From: Modestobacter versicolor
GTDB lineage: Bacteria; Actinomycetota; Actinomycetes; Mycobacteriales; Geodermatophilaceae
Direction: 5' to 3'
Length of the DNA stretch: 64,000 bases
Assembly (NCBI RefSeq): GCF_014195485.1
Contig: NZ_JACIBU010000001.1
Location: forward strand, 3,286,001-3,350,000
Under the pieces are notes generated by a model, which did not search any database, was not told where the DNA came from, and was given only the letters and a program-made list of their open reading frames with translations. Positions 1 through 6,866 of the stretch are shown one piece after another. A program made the position numbers and the translations under genes. The first letter of the stretch is position 1. Each line of letters starts with the position of its first letter.

Positions 1-568
1 TGGCGGAGACGTCGTCGGCCTGCACGTCCTGCATCTCGTCGATGAACAGCGCCACGCCCTTGCCGACGTCGGCGGCGATGCCGGCCACGTCGGTGAGCAG
101 CTCGACGAGGTCGATCTCCATGTCACCGGAGTCGGCCCGGCCGGTGGTGGCCGGCACGTCGATGCCCGGCTGCCAGCGGTCGCGGACCTTCGCGTCCGCG
201 GGCGCCTGGCGCTGGGCGAAGGCCTTGAGCGTGCCGAGGACCGCGTCGGTGGACTCCTGGTCGGGGTGCCGCAGCTCGCGCAGCGCCATGTGCAGCGCGG
301 CCGACAGCGGCCGGCGCAGCGACTGGTCGGGCCGCGCCTCGATCTTCCCGGTGCCCCAGCCGCGGCTGATCGCCGCCGAGCGCAGCTGGTTGAGCAGCAC
401 GGTCTTGCCGACGCCGCGCAGCCCGGTGAGCACCAGCGAGCGCTCGGGTCGGCCGCGGGCGATGCGCTCGAGCACCACGTCGAAGGCGGAGAGCTCCGTG
501 TCCCGGCCGGCGAGCTCGGGCGGGCGCTGACCGGCGCCGGGGGCGTACGGGTTCCGCACGGGGTCCAT
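1..568 (-). CDS. AAA family ATPase (ORC/STAND type), C-terminus beyond the left edge
   Basis: Only the first 189 residues are visible; the rest lies off the left edge. A Walker A motif (GLRGVGKT, residues 49-56) and a hydrophobic Walker B strand (VALFIDE, 172-178) show a P-loop ATPase. The N-terminal NPYAPGAGQRPPELAGRD block is typical of a widespread actinobacterial ATPase group of the AAA_16/ORC type; that grouping is from memory of the family. The cellular role is unknown. The ATG at 568 is chosen because a TAACCT box sits 7 bases before it, which suggests a leaderless transcript. A perfect LexA box lies 176 bp upstream, so DNA-damage control is possible but distant. Confidence 0.85.
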   Translation of the reverse strand, partial: MDPVRNPYAPGAGQRPPELAGRDTELSAFDVVLERIARGRPERSLVLTGLRGVGKTVLLNQLRSAAISRGWGTGKIEARPDQSLRRPLSAALHMALRELRHPDQESTDAVLGTLKAFAQRQAPADAKVRDRWQPGIDVPATTGRADSGDMEIDLVELLTDVAGIAADVGKGVALFIDEMQDVQADDVSA

Positions 569-575
569 GTCGAGC

Positions 576-581
576 AGGTTA
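576..581 (-). promoter_or_regulatory. -10 box TAACCT, leaderless start of the AAA ATPase
   Basis: TAACCT lies 7 bases before the ATG at 568 on the minus strand, matching TANNNT. No clear -35 was seen. TAGAC/GTCTA repeats flank the -35 region. Confidence 0.5.
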
Positions 582-588
582 TGCGCTC

Positions 589-678
589 GTCTAGCTCCGG
601 CGATAGACATGCGTAGACCGAGGCATGGAGCCGCGACTCGACCCTGGTCTCAGGCTGTCTAGCCACAGCACTAGACAG
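589..678. repeat. Cluster of TAGAC/GTCTA motifs, including one perfect 8-bp inverted repeat
   Basis: GTCTA at 589, TAGAC at 604 and 614, then CTGTCTAG (655-662) and CTAGACAG (671-678) separated by 8 bases. The 655-678 pair is a perfect inverted repeat. Its position upstream of the ATPase -10 box suggests an operator; the regulator is unknown. Confidence 0.45.
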
Positions 679-743
679 CGGCAGACTCTCTCAGAGGAGT
701 AGCTGGGCCTCCCTGGTCGACGTCGTCCACGCTAGCACAGCAG

Positions 744-759
744 TCGAACACGTGTTCGA
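744..759. promoter_or_regulatory. Perfect LexA/SOS box
   Basis: TCGAAC-ACGT-GTTCGA is a 16-bp perfect palindrome. It matches the actinobacterial/Gram-positive LexA consensus TCGAAC-N4-GTTCGA at every fixed base. It lies 176 bp upstream of the ATPase start and 187 bp beyond the end of the LuxR-type gene, so its target is not obvious. Confidence 0.75.
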
Positions 760-785
760 ACAACCGCCTGGCCGCGGACAGCGCA

Positions 786-818
786 GCGCCCCGTCGGGAG
801 ATCGTCCCGGCGGGGCGC
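786..818. terminator. 14-bp stem hairpin, possible terminator
   Basis: Bases 786-799 pair with 805-818 (one G-T pair at 794/810) around a 5-base GATCG loop. No T-run follows. It could terminate the LuxR-type gene read on the minus strand, or end a short plus-strand RNA starting near the SOS box. Confidence 0.4.
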
Positions 819-880
819 GCGATGGCCGGCCCGGCAGCCGCCTCTCGGCGAGTGGTCGCTCGGAGCGACGAAGGGGTGGA

Positions 881-900
881 GCCCGGGGGTCTGTCCGGGC
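881..900. terminator. Short hairpin downstream of the LuxR-type gene
   Basis: GCCCGG (881-886) pairs with CCGGGC (895-900) around 8 bases, about 47 bases past the LuxR-type stop codon. A second small stem, GTCGCT/AGCGAC, lies at 855-869. The stems are weak for a terminator. Confidence 0.35.
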
Positions 901-946
901 CGGCATGCTCTACAAGCACCGTAGCCCCGCGGTTGTTCCCGGAGGG

Positions 947-3595
947 TCAGCCGGCGAGCTGCTCCAGCGCGCCGGGCAGCTCGGTCCGGCTGTTGATGCC
1001 CAGCTTGCTGAACGCCGACTGCAGGTAGCTCTCCACGGTGCGCACCGACAGGTGCAACGCGGCCGCGATCTCGGCGTTCGACTGGCGCTGCGCCGCCCGC
1101 TCGGCCACCTCGCGCTCGCGCCGGGTGAGCGGCCCGGCGGCTGCGTCACCGGCGCCGGGCGCGGTGGGTCCGGCGAGCTGCCGCCGGGCGAGGTGCAGCA
1201 CCTTGGCGGCGCTGCGCACCGTCTCCCGGCCCGCGTCCGGGACGTCCAGCGCGGCCGTCGCGGCGTCGACGGCGAACCCGGCGTCTCCGGCGGCCAGCAG
1301 CCCGTGCGCCGTGCGCGCCAGCAGGTCGGCGTCCCCGGTGGCGACCCCCTCGGCGTGGTCGCGGGCGGCGCGCATCCACGGGCCGGGGGAGTGCATCGGC
1401 ATGCTGCGCAGCAGCGCCACGGCGTCGGCGGAGCCGTGCCGGGCGGCCTGGGAGAGCACGACGGCGGCGTTGCCCAGGTGCCCCCGCTCCAGCAGCACGC
1501 GCCCGCGGGCCACCACCTCCTCCCGCACGTCGTCACCGAGCGCGAGCCGGGCGCCGGAGAGGCTCAGCTGCGGGGTCACCGGGCCGTCGTAGTCCAGCCA
1601 CATCGTGGGGGCGTAGCGCGAGAGCTCGGCGCGGGCGGCCGCGGTGTCGCCGGCCAGCGCCTCGGCCCAGGCCAGTGCCGCGCGGGCGAGGCCCTCGAGC
1701 CGGTGCGGGTCGCGCAGCACGAAGCCGGCCAGTGCCGAGCGGAGCAGCGGCCGGGCGCGGTGCCCGTTCCCGCAGAGCACGTGCACCAGCCCGAGCCCGA
1801 AGTCGTCGGAGGTGCCGTTGCGGGCGTCGCGGTGCGGCCCCGGGAGCGCGAGCTGGTCGCGCACCACCGCCCACTCGCCGCAGGTCAGCAGGGCGACGTT
1901 CAACCCGGAGAGCACGACCATGCTGAGGTCCGGCGGCAGCTGCCCCTGGTGCCACACCTCCGCGACGTCGGCAGCCACCGCCCGTGCCTCCTGCTGGCTG
2001 CCGAGCGCCGCCAGGGCCGCCGCCAGCAGGGAGCCGCTGACCGCCCACCGCTCGACGCCGGCCGACGTGCCGGCCCCGTGCACCGGGCGCAGCCGCTCGA
2101 CGAGCTCGGCGTACCGGCCGCCGGAGAAGGCGAGCGAGGCCCAGGCGATGTCGAGCATCGCCTCCGGGTCGGCGTCCGTCACCGGGCCGTCGGTGCGCAG
2201 GGAGTCCAGCACCTCCAGGGCCGTCTCGCGGACCGGCGTCGGGGCGTAGCGGGCGGTGTCGGCCCGCTCGATCGCCCAGAGCACGCGCTCGCCGGCGGGC
2301 ATGGCCGGCCAGCGGCGGGCGCGCAGCTCCTCGAGGACGGCCACCGCGTCGTCGGTCCGGCCGAGCATCCGCAGCGCCTGGGAGCGCAGCACCGTCGCCA
2401 GCGCCTCGTGGTCGCCGGCCGGGACCGCCTCGGCCAGCCGCAGGGCCAGCGGGGCGTCCTGCTGCAGGAGGGCGGTGCCGGCGGCGCGCAGCGCCAGCGC
2501 CGGGTCCAGCACGGCGCCGGTGTCCAGGGTGAGCGCCGCCAGCCCCAGCTCCTGCGCCGCGCTCGGGTCGCCGTCCCCCACGCCGAGCTCGACCGCCGTC
2601 TGCAGCACCGCCCGCCGCCGGGCCCAGGGCACCTGCTGGCCGATGGCCCGGGCCAGCGCCGGGCTGGCCAGCCGCGCGGTGGGCGGACCGGCGACGCCCC
2701 CGGCGCGACCGGGCTCGACCACCACGACCCCGGCCCGCTGCAACGCCTCCAGCTGGTCGGGCGGCAGCAGCCGGTCGACCGCGGTCAGCGGCACGTGGTC
2801 GGTCAGCGCGACCAGCTCCAGCAGCCGCCGCTGCGCCGCCGTCCAGCGGGCCAGCGGCGCGTCGAGCAGCCCGCCGGCCTCGGGGGCGGACCAGCGGAAG
2901 GCGTCGACGGTCCAGCTGCCGTGCGAGCGCACCAGCCCGCCGCTGTGCACGCCGAGCTCGAGCAGGTGCCGCAGCAGCATCGGGTTGCCGTCGCTGGACT
3001 CCCGCAGGTGCCGGCGCACCCCGGCGCTCACCTGCCCCCCGAGCCGGGCCTGGACAGCGGCGTCCACCTCCTCGTCGCTCCAGGGGTGGACGACGACGGC
3101 GCCGAGCAGCCCGTCGCGCCAGAGGTCGACGATCGCGTCCGGGCCGGTCGTGACGTCGTCGGCCACCACCAGCAGGCGCAGCGCGCCGGACCCGGCCAGC
3201 GCGCCGAGCACGCCCGCGCTGTGCTCGTCCACCAGGTCGACGTTGTCGACCACGACGAGCGGGGCGGTCGCACCGCCGAGGCCGCGCAGGCGCTGCTGCA
3301 GCACCCGGGTGACGACGAGCGGACCGGGCGGCCCGTCGCCGAGGTCGTCGGGCAGCCCGTCGAGGTAGGGCGACAGCGCGCCGTAGGGGTGCGGGGCGGC
3401 CAGCGCCGTCCCGCGGACCAGCAGCACGGCGCTCCGTGCGCCCACGGCGACGCCGACGTGGGTGGCCAGCGTCGTCTTGCCCGAGCCGGCCTCGCCGGTG
3501 ACGGCGATGCCGACCACCCCGGGGCGGGCCAGCTCGGCGAGCGCCTGGGCCACCAGGCCGGCGCGGGGCCGGACCACCCACTCACCCTGGGGCAC
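947..3595 (-). CDS. Large LuxR-family ATPase regulator (LAL/MalT-like)
   Basis: An 882-residue protein with the architecture of large ATP-binding LuxR regulators. A Walker A motif (GEAGSGKT, residues 34-41) is followed by a Walker B-like PLVVVDN strand near 112-118. A long helical, alanine-rich middle region follows. The C-terminal LuxR helix-turn-helix begins at LTRREREVAERAAQ and includes NAEIAAALHLSVRTVESYL. Such proteins activate transcription after binding an inducer and ATP; no inducer can be named. Longer upstream starts run into the preceding gene. The GTG at 3595 is preferred because TACGCT lies 7 bases before it, consistent with a leaderless message. Confidence 0.85.
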   Translation of the reverse strand: MPQGEWVVRPRAGLVAQALAELARPGVVGIAVTGEAGSGKTTLATHVGVAVGARSAVLLVRGTALAAPHPYGALSPYLDGLPDDLGDGPPGPLVVTRVLQQRLRGLGGATAPLVVVDNVDLVDEHSAGVLGALAGSGALRLLVVADDVTTGPDAIVDLWRDGLLGAVVVHPWSDEEVDAAVQARLGGQVSAGVRRHLRESSDGNPMLLRHLLELGVHSGGLVRSHGSWTVDAFRWSAPEAGGLLDAPLARWTAAQRRLLELVALTDHVPLTAVDRLLPPDQLEALQRAGVVVVEPGRAGGVAGPPTARLASPALARAIGQQVPWARRRAVLQTAVELGVGDGDPSAAQELGLAALTLDTGAVLDPALALRAAGTALLQQDAPLALRLAEAVPAGDHEALATVLRSQALRMLGRTDDAVAVLEELRARRWPAMPAGERVLWAIERADTARYAPTPVRETALEVLDSLRTDGPVTDADPEAMLDIAWASLAFSGGRYAELVERLRPVHGAGTSAGVERWAVSGSLLAAALAALGSQQEARAVAADVAEVWHQGQLPPDLSMVVLSGLNVALLTCGEWAVVRDQLALPGPHRDARNGTSDDFGLGLVHVLCGNGHRARPLLRSALAGFVLRDPHRLEGLARAALAWAEALAGDTAAARAELSRYAPTMWLDYDGPVTPQLSLSGARLALGDDVREEVVARGRVLLERGHLGNAAVVLSQAARHGSADAVALLRSMPMHSPGPWMRAARDHAEGVATGDADLLARTAHGLLAAGDAGFAVDAATAALDVPDAGRETVRSAAKVLHLARRQLAGPTAPGAGDAAAGPLTRREREVAERAAQRQSNAEIAAALHLSVRTVESYLQSAFSKLGINSRTELPGALEQLAG

Positions 3596-3602
3596 GCCGC
3601 GG

Positions 3603-3608
3603 AGCGTA
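3603..3608 (-). promoter_or_regulatory. -10 box TACGCT, leaderless start of the LuxR-type gene
   Basis: TACGCT is 7 bases before the GTG at 3595 on the minus strand. It gives the regulator its own promoter although the upstream gene ends only 29 bases away. Confidence 0.45.
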
Positions 3609-3624
3609 GGGCAGCTGCCACCCC

Positions 3625-4812
3625 TCAGCCAGCCCCGCGGAGCCGCAGCCCGGAGGCGAGCGCCAGCCCCGTGCCCAGCAGCTCGGTCACCGCGCCGAGG
3701 GAGGGTGGGCGGTCCCGCAGGACCCAGACGCCGAGCGCCTCCCCGCGCACCGCGTACCGCATCGGCACCGGGCTGCCGGTCAGCCGCACCCCGCCGGGCG
3801 GGGTGGGGGCGTACGGCCCGCCCACCAGCAGCGCCGTCCGGCCACCCCCGGCGGGCAGCGGCGCGTCGGTGTGCAGGGCGATCCGGGCGGTGCTGGTGGC
3901 CGGACCCACCGGCAGGGCGCCGCGCAGCACCGCCCAGGCGCGGCCGGGCACCGGGGTCGTGGGGAAGGTCCGGTGGTAGGCGTCGGGGTCCTCCAGCTGC
4001 ATGTCCAGCCGTCGGCTGAGCCGGTGCACCTCCTCCAGCAGCGGTGAGGGGGGCCACGGGCACCCGGTCGCGGTCTCGGTGGTCGGCCAGGCCACCGCCG
4101 GCAGCGGCCGGGCGAACGGCGCGGGGGTGTGCAGCGGCGCGCAGACCTCGGCGAGCGCCGCCGCGCAGACGTCGAGCGCCGCCAGCAGCTCGTCCACCCC
4201 GGCCGGACCCGCGTAGCCGTTGCGGCGCAGCACCAGGACGCCGTGCCCCCAGGCCAGCTCGAAGAGCGCGAACCGGGACCCGGCCGCCACGACCGCACCG
4301 AGCGGGCCGGCCAGCAGGCGGGGGAGCAGCCCCGGGACCGGCTGGGCGGCAGGGGCATCGGGGTCAGGGGCGCCGAGCGTGAAGGGCGCCAGCAGGGCCG
4401 CCTCCGGGACGGCGACCGCCGCGGCGGTGACCGGCACCCCGACGAAGCGCCGCCCGCCGGCCCGGGGCAGGCCGCGCAGCGGGGACTGCACGGTGAGGTC
4501 GTGGTGCGGGCGGCCGCGCAGCGTGGGGCCCTGCGGTCCGTCCGCCACCGGCACCGGCTCCCGCCAGTGCCACAGGCAGCAGTCCCAGCCGCCGGGGGTG
4601 GTGCCCCGCACCACGTTGGCCTGCAGCTCCGGCTCGCCGGGCAGCACCCCCGCCCAGCCGCCGGCGTTCGCGCTGCCGTGGGCGTCGAAGCCGCGGTCGG
4701 CGGCCCAGGCCGTCAGGTCGACGTCGGGACGCCGCCGACGGGCATCGGCGACGTCCCGGACGTCCCAGGCGGCCCAGCCGACCACCGCGCGGGCGGTCCC
4801 TGGCGTGCCCAT
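3625..4812 (-). CDS. Uncharacterised protein, last gene of a three-gene operon
   Basis: A 395-residue protein that I do not recognise. It has no signal peptide or clear membrane segment and is rich in Trp, Gly and Pro. Short hydrophobic patches such as GAVVAAGSRFALFELAWG look like a globular fold. The ATG at 4812 is chosen because it falls 10 bases after the stop of the upstream gene; earlier in-frame starts would overlap that gene. The tight spacing to a two-helix membrane protein and a septum-formation-type lipoprotein suggests a shared envelope-related role, which is inference only. Confidence 0.7.
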   Translation of the reverse strand: MGTPGTARAVVGWAAWDVRDVADARRRRPDVDLTAWAADRGFDAHGSANAGGWAGVLPGEPELQANVVRGTTPGGWDCCLWHWREPVPVADGPQGPTLRGRPHHDLTVQSPLRGLPRAGGRRFVGVPVTAAAVAVPEAALLAPFTLGAPDPDAPAAQPVPGLLPRLLAGPLGAVVAAGSRFALFELAWGHGVLVLRRNGYAGPAGVDELLAALDVCAAALAEVCAPLHTPAPFARPLPAVAWPTTETATGCPWPPSPLLEEVHRLSRRLDMQLEDPDAYHRTFPTTPVPGRAWAVLRGALPVGPATSTARIALHTDAPLPAGGGRTALLVGGPYAPTPPGGVRLTGSPVPMRYAVRGEALGVWVLRDRPPSLGAVTELLGTGLALASGLRLRGAG

Positions 4813-4822
4813 GGCAGCGCGG

Positions 4823-5539
4823 TCAGCCGAGGAGGGTCGGCAGCAGCACCGCGAGCGCGGCACCGCCGGCGAGCACCACCCCACCGAGCAGACCGGCGGG
4901 GGTCGGCCCGCGCAGCCCCAGGCCCGGTCGCGGGGCCGCCGTCCGGAGGGGCACCCGGTCCAGCGGCGGCAGCGCCCCCTCGCCGGGTTCGTGCCGGGCC
5001 TCGGCCCGGGCGGCGGCCAGCGCGTCGGCCGGTGGCGTCGCCACCACCACGACGTCGGGCTGGGCCGGGTCGGGCTGCGACACGACGATCACCGAGCCGG
5101 GCTGGAAGGACGGGAGGGTGACCACGTCGAGGACGGCGCGGGTGGTGGTGGCGTAGGCCGGCCCGGTGCCCTGGCGGAGGGTGCCCGGACCGACGACCAC
5201 GGTGAGCTCGCACTGCGGTTGGTCGTTGACCTCGAGGCCGGTCCGGGCGATCGACTCCACCCGGGCGAGGGCCAGCCGGCCTCCCGGCGGCGGGGCACCG
5301 GGCAGCGCCCGGTGGACCGCCCCGAGGACGCGGGCCAGGGTGACCAGCAGCCAGAGCGTGAAGCCGACGCAGAAGGCGACCACGTACCAGCCGCGCGGGT
5401 CGGCCAGCATCCCGGCGAACCCGCCGGCCGCGGCACCCGCCCCGGACCAGTGCAGGGCCCGGCCGAACGGGGTGGCTCTGCCGGCCGGGGTCGGCGGCCG
5501 CTCGCCGAGGGCCGGGGCGGGGGTGACCGTGGCGCTCAC
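4823..5539 (-). CDS. Two-helix membrane protein, DUF3592-like
   Basis: A 238-residue protein with a hydrophobic segment near residues 50-75 (WYVVAFCVGFTLWLLVTLARV) and a second at the extreme C-terminus. Between them is a beta-rich stretch starting ARVESIARTGLEVNDQPQ. That pattern of 'RV.SI..TG..VN..P' resembles DUF3592-type extracytoplasmic domains; I am not certain of the family. The GTG at 5539 overlaps the stop of the upstream lipoprotein gene by four bases (GTGA), so the two are translationally coupled. Confidence 0.7.
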   Translation of the reverse strand: MSATVTPAPALGERPPTPAGRATPFGRALHWSGAGAAAGGFAGMLADPRGWYVVAFCVGFTLWLLVTLARVLGAVHRALPGAPPPGGRLALARVESIARTGLEVNDQPQCELTVVVGPGTLRQGTGPAYATTTRAVLDVVTLPSFQPGSVIVVSQPDPAQPDVVVVATPPADALAAARAEARHEPGEGALPPLDRVPLRTAAPRPGLGLRGPTPAGLLGGVVLAGGAALAVLLPTLLG

Positions 5540-6153
5540 TCCGCCACGCCCTCGAGCGAACCGGTCAGCGGCTCCATCGTCCGGCCGGTGGCGTAGCAGA
5601 GCGCGGTGCGGTCGCCGTCGGCCCAGCTCTCCTCGGTGGGGTACACGACGGAGAACATGTTCACCGACTGGTCGACCGGGATGCCGACGAAGTCCTCGAA
5701 GCCGGTCGTGCAGTCCCGCTTGGTGTGGTCCTGCATCTCGGACGTGCCCGGGAAGGACGGGCCCAGCTCGTCCAGCGGCACGGCCAGGTAGACCTCCGCG
5801 TCGTGCTCCTCGTCGCAGTCGATGGAGGGGAGGCCGGCGGCGGGCGTCTCGTACCAGATCGTCTCGGCGCAGTCCCCGACGGCCAGCGGCTCGTCGGGCG
5901 CGTCCGGCTTGCCGGACACGCTCTCGGCCCACTCCTCGACGGCGGCCTCGACGTCCTCGTCGCTGGTGCCGACGGCGTCCTCCACGGCTGCGGCGACGGC
6001 GTCCTCGTCCGGCACGTCCGAGCCGCTGCCGCCGCAGGCGGCCAGGGTCAGGGCGAGCCCGGCGGCGGCCACGAGGCCGGAGACGGTGGACGCGGGACGG
6101 CGGGGCGGACGCGGGGCGCGGTGCTTGCCACGGCGGCGGGTCAGGGTGGTCAC
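5536..6153 (-). CDS. Septum-formation-family lipoprotein
   Basis: A 205-residue protein with a basic N-terminus, a hydrophobic segment and a lipobox LAAC with the lipidated cysteine at residue 40, so it should be anchored on the outer face of the membrane. The mature part has an acidic low-complexity stretch, then Cys-containing blocks (VGDCAETIWYE, SIDCDEEHDAEVYLAVPL) typical of the Septum_form family. The exact function of that family is unclear. It is the first gene of the operon, coupled by GTGA to the downstream membrane protein. Confidence 0.8.
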   Translation of the reverse strand: MTTLTRRRGKHRAPRPPRRPASTVSGLVAAAGLALTLAACGGSGSDVPDEDAVAAAVEDAVGTSDEDVEAAVEEWAESVSGKPDAPDEPLAVGDCAETIWYETPAAGLPSIDCDEEHDAEVYLAVPLDELGPSFPGTSEMQDHTKRDCTTGFEDFVGIPVDQSVNMFSVVYPTEESWADGDRTALCYATGRTMEPLTGSLEGVAE

Positions 6154-6269
6154 GGGGTGCTCCAGATCAGTGCGGCCGGGGTCGTCCCCGGCTCCAGCAG
6201 GACGAGGTCAATGCTGGAGACGCGCTGGTCGGGCGGGCACCGTACCGGCTACGGGATTGCGGCCGCGCA

Positions 6270-6308
6270 CTACGGCACCCCGCTACGGCACCGCGGTACG
6301 GGAACGCC
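6270..6308. repeat. 13-bp tandem repeat in a divergent promoter region
   Basis: Two near-identical units CTACGGCACCCCG and CTACGGCACCGCG are followed by a degenerate third, GTACGGGAACGCC. They sit between the divergent lipoprotein operon and the gene at 6405, where operator arrays are expected. The binding protein is unknown. Confidence 0.45.
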
Positions 6309-6391
6309 GGGCAGCACTCTCTAGGCCTGTCTGCCGACGACGCGAGAGCGGGTTAGACGACGCGAGCCACGTGCTGCTGATCTTCGGGCGC

Positions 6392-6397
6392 TAGCCT
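6392..6397 (+). promoter_or_regulatory. -10 box TAGCCT, leaderless start of the gene at 6405
   Basis: TAGCCT lies exactly 7 bases before the GTG start at 6405, and no ribosome-binding sequence is visible. Confidence 0.5.
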
Positions 6398-6404
6398 CCG
6401 CGCC

Positions 6405-6788
6405 GTGGCCACGATCGGGAAGTTCGCCGTACGCGTCGTCGTGCTGGCGGTGATCATCTACGCCGTCACCCGGCTGGTCGACGGGATCAGCGTCGACACC
6501 GCGGGCGGCCGGTACGGCGAGGCGGGCACCTACCTCTGGGTGGCGCTGCTGTTCGCGCTGGTGAACTCGATCGTCGGACCGGTCGTGCGGCTGCTCGCGC
6601 TGCCGTTCGTCGTCCTCACGCTCGGGTTGTTCCTGCTGGTGATCAACGCGGCCATGCTCGGCCTGACCGCCGCGCTGTCGGACCGGTTCTCCGTCGACGG
6701 CTTCGTGCCGGCGGTGCTGGGCGGCCTGCTGATCGCCGTCTTCAGCTGGATCGCCGAGCTGCTGCTGCCGCTGAAGGTCCGCGCCTGA
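6405..6788 (+). CDS. Phage-holin-4-like (YvlD family) membrane protein
   Basis: A 127-residue, mostly hydrophobic protein with four predicted membrane helices. It carries the family-typical order of an N-terminal helix, LWVALLFALVNSIVGPVVRLL, a Leu-rich third helix and a C-terminal helix after FVPAVLGG. Members are annotated as phage holin family 4 but are common chromosomal proteins; nothing phage-like surrounds this one. Function unknown. The GTG start follows a TAGCCT box by 7 bases, suggesting a leaderless mRNA. Confidence 0.8.
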   Translation: MATIGKFAVRVVVLAVIIYAVTRLVDGISVDTAGGRYGEAGTYLWVALLFALVNSIVGPVVRLLALPFVVLTLGLFLLVINAAMLGLTAALSDRFSVDGFVPAVLGGLLIAVFSWIAELLLPLKVRA

Positions 6789-6852
6789 CCTGCTGACCGC
6801 GGCGTGCCCCCGACGGCGCGCCGATGTACGTGCGGGGCGGCACCCGGGTGAC

Positions 6853-6858
6853 TAGCGT
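6853..6858 (+). promoter_or_regulatory. -10 box TAGCGT, leaderless start of glutamate dehydrogenase
   Basis: TAGCGT lies 8 bases before the ATG at 6867, with no ribosome-binding site between. Confidence 0.5.
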
Positions 6859-6866
6859 GGCCGGAC

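Larger units (their letters stand above)
569..946. other. 378-bp non-coding spacer with clustered palindromes
   Basis: I see no convincing gene here: the open frames that cross it are shadows without a ribosome site or recognisable protein. It holds five TAGAC/GTCTA motifs (589-678), a perfect SOS box (744-759) and three hairpins (786-818, 855-869, 881-900). The hairpins nearest 947 may end the LuxR-type gene, and the left end is the promoter region of the ATPase. Confidence 0.6.

Noticed and set aside
786-900. The hairpin series near 800-900 as a tRNA or other stable RNA
   Set aside because: No cloverleaf, anticodon arm or CCA end can be folded. Only simple stems are present.
752-3979. A 1075-residue plus-strand reading frame
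   Set aside because: It is antisense to the LuxR-type gene, Arg/Gly/Pro-rich throughout and lacks domain signatures. It is a shadow created by high GC.
6405-6788. Remnant prophage holin
   Set aside because: The phage-holin-4 family name is misleading. No endolysin, integrase or other phage gene is nearby.
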